DNA from: Mesostigma viride
Taxonomy: Eukaryota; Streptophyta; Mesostigmatophyceae; Mesostigmatales; Mesostigmataceae
Assembly: GCA_009746045.1 (NCBI GenBank)
Contig: RPFO01000523.1
Location: 1-30,000, forward strand
Length of the DNA: 30,000 bases
Direction: 5' to 3'
Below the pieces are notes generated by a model. The model was not told where the DNA came from. It worked only from the letters and a program-made list of their open reading frames with translations, and did no database searches. The position numbers and the translations under genes were made by a program. Positions 27,678 to 30,000 of the stretch are shown piece by piece. Positions within the stretch are counted from its first letter, which is position 1; each line of letters opens with the position of its first letter.

Positions 27678-28722
27678 GCCTGACCTCCTGGACCCCAGCA
27701 GCCCTTTGCCCTTCGTCACCGCCATCCAGGAGGCCTATGCTGAGATCCAGCAGGCCTGTTCTCCCGTCCGTGCCGCTCAGGCGGTACAGCGCCACCTCCC
27801 TCGCGGCACTCCCTCGGTCGCCTCCGTTCAATCTCCCGCCGCATTCCCTGCTCGCGTCATCGATAAACACCAGAAAACCTACGCGGGTATTCTGCACACG
27901 GCTGATTGGATTGCTCTTTTCGCGGACCTCAACGCCCAGGGACGTGCGTGGCTGTTCTCGCTTTCCTTGCGGAGTGTGGGCTCGGCGTACCTTCGTGCTC
28001 TTCCCATGGCCCCCCCATTCGCCTTGGCTCCCAGCCACTACTCGGTGGCGCTCCGGCACCAGCTATTTGCCCCGCAGCCTCTTGTTCCGGCCGGGCGGCC
28101 TTGTGGTAGCTGTGGGCAGCCGCTGGATCCCACGGGGACTCACTACCTTGCCTGCATGGGGGGCCAACAGAATCAGAATTGGTATTTGTATTTGCACACT
28201 GTCCTCCTGACGGTGGTGCTCGCCATGATTCGGTCGGTTTTCCCCCACGCGAACATCCGGTCCGAGGATGCGGATGGCGCTGCCTTCTATTCCCCCAACC
28301 ACCGGCCTGACATCGTGGTGCTGGACTTTGAGGGGGGTGGCCGGCATCTGCTTATCGACGTTTCGGTGGCGCGGCCCTTGGCTCTTAGCCACGTGGCTGG
28401 GGCCTCCCTCACGGCAGGTTACACGGCGGACCGGGCGGAGCGGGCCAAGCTCCTGGCCTACGGCGACGTCGGGCACCATCGTGTGGTGCCCTTTGTCCTG
28501 GAGGAGTTTGGGGCCATGGGGCCCCTGACCTCCGCCTTCTTCAAGGAGTGTTGCCGGCTCCGGGAGGACCGGCTGGACCTGGAGGGCCAGCGGGCCCCAT
28601 GGTCGGCGCGGACCTGGACGTCATATTGGCGTCAGCGCTTGTCGGTGGCGCTGACTCGGGCCATGGCTGACATCATGCTCCGCCGTACGCGGGCTGATTT
28701 TGCGGTGCAGCAGGGCTATTAG
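27678..28722 (+). CDS. LINE-B ORF, C-terminal CCHC finger and restriction-like endonuclease
   Basis: This continues the LINE-B frame from 20873 exactly (PDLLDPSSPLPFV follows ATAA). It carries the CCHC finger typical of R2-class proteins, CGSCGQPLDPTGTHYLAC (28102-28155), and then a PD-(D/E)xK-type nuclease core: HRPDIVVLDF with PD at 28306-28311, and HLLIDVSVARPL with the second Asp at 28357. In R2-class elements this nuclease nicks the target and starts target-primed reverse transcription. The remaining C-terminus (SYWRQRLSVALTRAMADIMLRR) is helical. It ends at TAG 28720-28722 with no internal stop, unlike the RT part. Confidence 0.85.
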
Positions 28723-28890
28723 GTTCCTCCCGTTAGGAGTTTCCATTGGTCTTATCGTAGTATAGAGATTTGACATGGCTCTGTATAGAGGTTTATAGCT
28801 GGGCGTTTGCTTTGGTTTGAGTGATTTCACTCTGCTGTAAGTAATTATATTATTAATACATACATACATACATACACACATACATACATA
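28723..28890 (+). mobile_element. LINE-B 3' untranslated region and (ACAT)n junction
   Basis: About 132 bp of unique 3' untranslated sequence ends in AATTATATTATTAA and runs into (ACAT)n at 28855-28890 with one ACAC variant. The 5' end of LINE-B also abuts (ACAT)n (18569-18744). The element is therefore bracketed by the same repeat in the same phase family, so a separate target-site duplication cannot be distinguished. Confidence 0.7.
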
Positions 28891-28894
28891 CAAA

Positions 28895-30000
28895 CCTACC
28901 TACCTACCTTAGTACCTACCTACCTACCTACCTACCTACCTACCTACCTACCTACCTACCTACCTACCTACCTACCTACCTACCTACCTACCTGCCTACC
29001 TACCTACCTACCTACCTACCTACCTACCTACCTACCTACCTACCTACCTACCTACCTACCTACCTACCTACCTACCTACCTACCTACCTACCTACCTACC
29101 TACCTACCTGCCTGCCTGCCTGCCTGCCTGCCTACCTACCTACCTACCTACCTACCTACCTACCTACCTACCTACCTACCTACCTACCTACCTACCTACC
29201 TACCTACCTACCTACCTACCTACCTACCTACCTACCTACCTACCTACCTACCTACCTACCTACCTACCTACCTACCTACACCCACCTACCTACCTACCTA
29301 CCCACATACCCTACCTACCTACCTACCTACCTACCTACCTACCTACCTACCTACCTACCTACCTACCTACCTACCTACCTACCTACCTACCTACCTACCT
29401 ACCTACCTACCTACCTACCTACCTACCTACCTACCTACCTACCTACCTACCTACCTACCTACCTACCCACCTAGCTACCCACCTACCTACCTACCTACCT
29501 ACCTACCTACCTACCTACCTACCTACCTACCTACCTACCTACCTACCTACCTACCTACCTACCTACCTACCTACCTACCTACCTACCTACCTACCTACCT
29601 ACCTACCTACCTACCTACCTACCTACCTACCTACCTACCTACCTACCTACCTACCTACCTACCTACCTACCTACCTACCTACCTACCTACCTGCCTGCCT
29701 ACCTACCTACCTACCTACCTACCTACCTACCTGCCTACCTGCCTGCCTGCCTACCTACCTACCTACCTACCTACCTACCTACCTACCTACCTACCTACCT
29801 ACCTACCTACCTACCTACCTACCTACCTACCTACCTGCCTACCTGCCTGCCTGCCTACCTACCTTCCTACCTACCTACCTACCTACCTTCCTACCTACCT
29901 ACCTACCTACCTACCTACCTACCTACCTACCTACCTACCTACCTACCTACCTACCTACCTACCTACCTACCTACCTACCTACCTACCTACCTACCTACCT
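28895..30000. repeat. (CTAC)n array to the window edge, with CTGC and CTTC variants
   Basis: More than 1.1 kb of (CTAC)n. Variant clusters such as repeated GCCT occur at 29109-29131, and the composite CTGCCTACCTGCCTGC appears at about 29731-29748 and again near 29836-29852, about 105 bp apart, which suggests local segmental duplication. Irregular breaks lie at 29279-29310 and 29466-29482. Confidence 0.97.

Overview
The window is eukaryotic and almost entirely repetitive. No bacterial gene organisation is visible. I found two LTR retrotransposons with copia-type RT and RNase H, an R2-like non-LTR retrotransposon with a restriction-like endonuclease, fragments of a second non-LTR family, a palindromic self-nested element, a terminal-inverted-repeat element and several kilobases of satellite DNA. 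The GC-rich coding sequence and the mix of copia-like elements and endonuclease-type LINEs would fit an alga or other protist, but I cannot name the species. I see no convincing host gene and no RNA gene.

Layout: 1-303 is the 3' end of a plus-strand LINE (LINE-A). 304-1750 is unassigned. 1750-8410 is a G/T-poor satellite block: (CA)n, a (CCCACA)n hexamer array, and a macrosatellite of about 700-980 bp units built from (CCCA)n, an 8-bp repeat and a conserved segment of about 220 bp. 8411-9230 is unassigned apart from a lysine-rich minus-strand ORF. 9231-16541 is Copia-1, a complete minus-strand LTR element with 444/449-bp LTRs and an AACGT target-site duplication. It was later hit by LINE-A (10607-10799) and by a 1346-bp palindromic element (12493-13838). 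16619-18744 is tetranucleotide arrays surrounding a 769-bp element with terminal inverted repeats. 18744-28856 is LINE-B (plus strand), split by Copia-2 (20874-27672, minus strand, 583-bp LTRs, GCAGC duplication). 28857-30000 is (ACAT)n and then (CTAC)n to the window edge.

The insertions can be checked by reading frame. Removing the LINE-A insert, the palindromic element or Copia-2, each with one copy of its duplication, rejoins the interrupted reading frame exactly at that junction. The order of events is therefore readable: Copia-1 landed and was then hit twice, and LINE-B landed at an (ACAT)n tract and was then hit by Copia-2, whose LTRs differ by one base by eye.

The most notable biology is in the two Copia-like elements. 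Both lack a protease between the Gag zinc knuckles and integrase. Both instead carry a retropepsin-like domain (D-T-x-A ... ILG/LLG) between integrase and reverse transcriptase, so the order is Gag-INT-PR-RT-RH. In Copia-2, gag and pol are in the same frame and separated by one TGA followed by CTAG, the known leaky-stop context, which suggests translation by stop-codon readthrough. Both share an RT catalytic motif H-[AG]-D-D in place of YVDD, and an integrase D-x29-E spacing. The other striking object is the palindromic element, a perfectly repeated P-B-P-B'-P-B'-P array.
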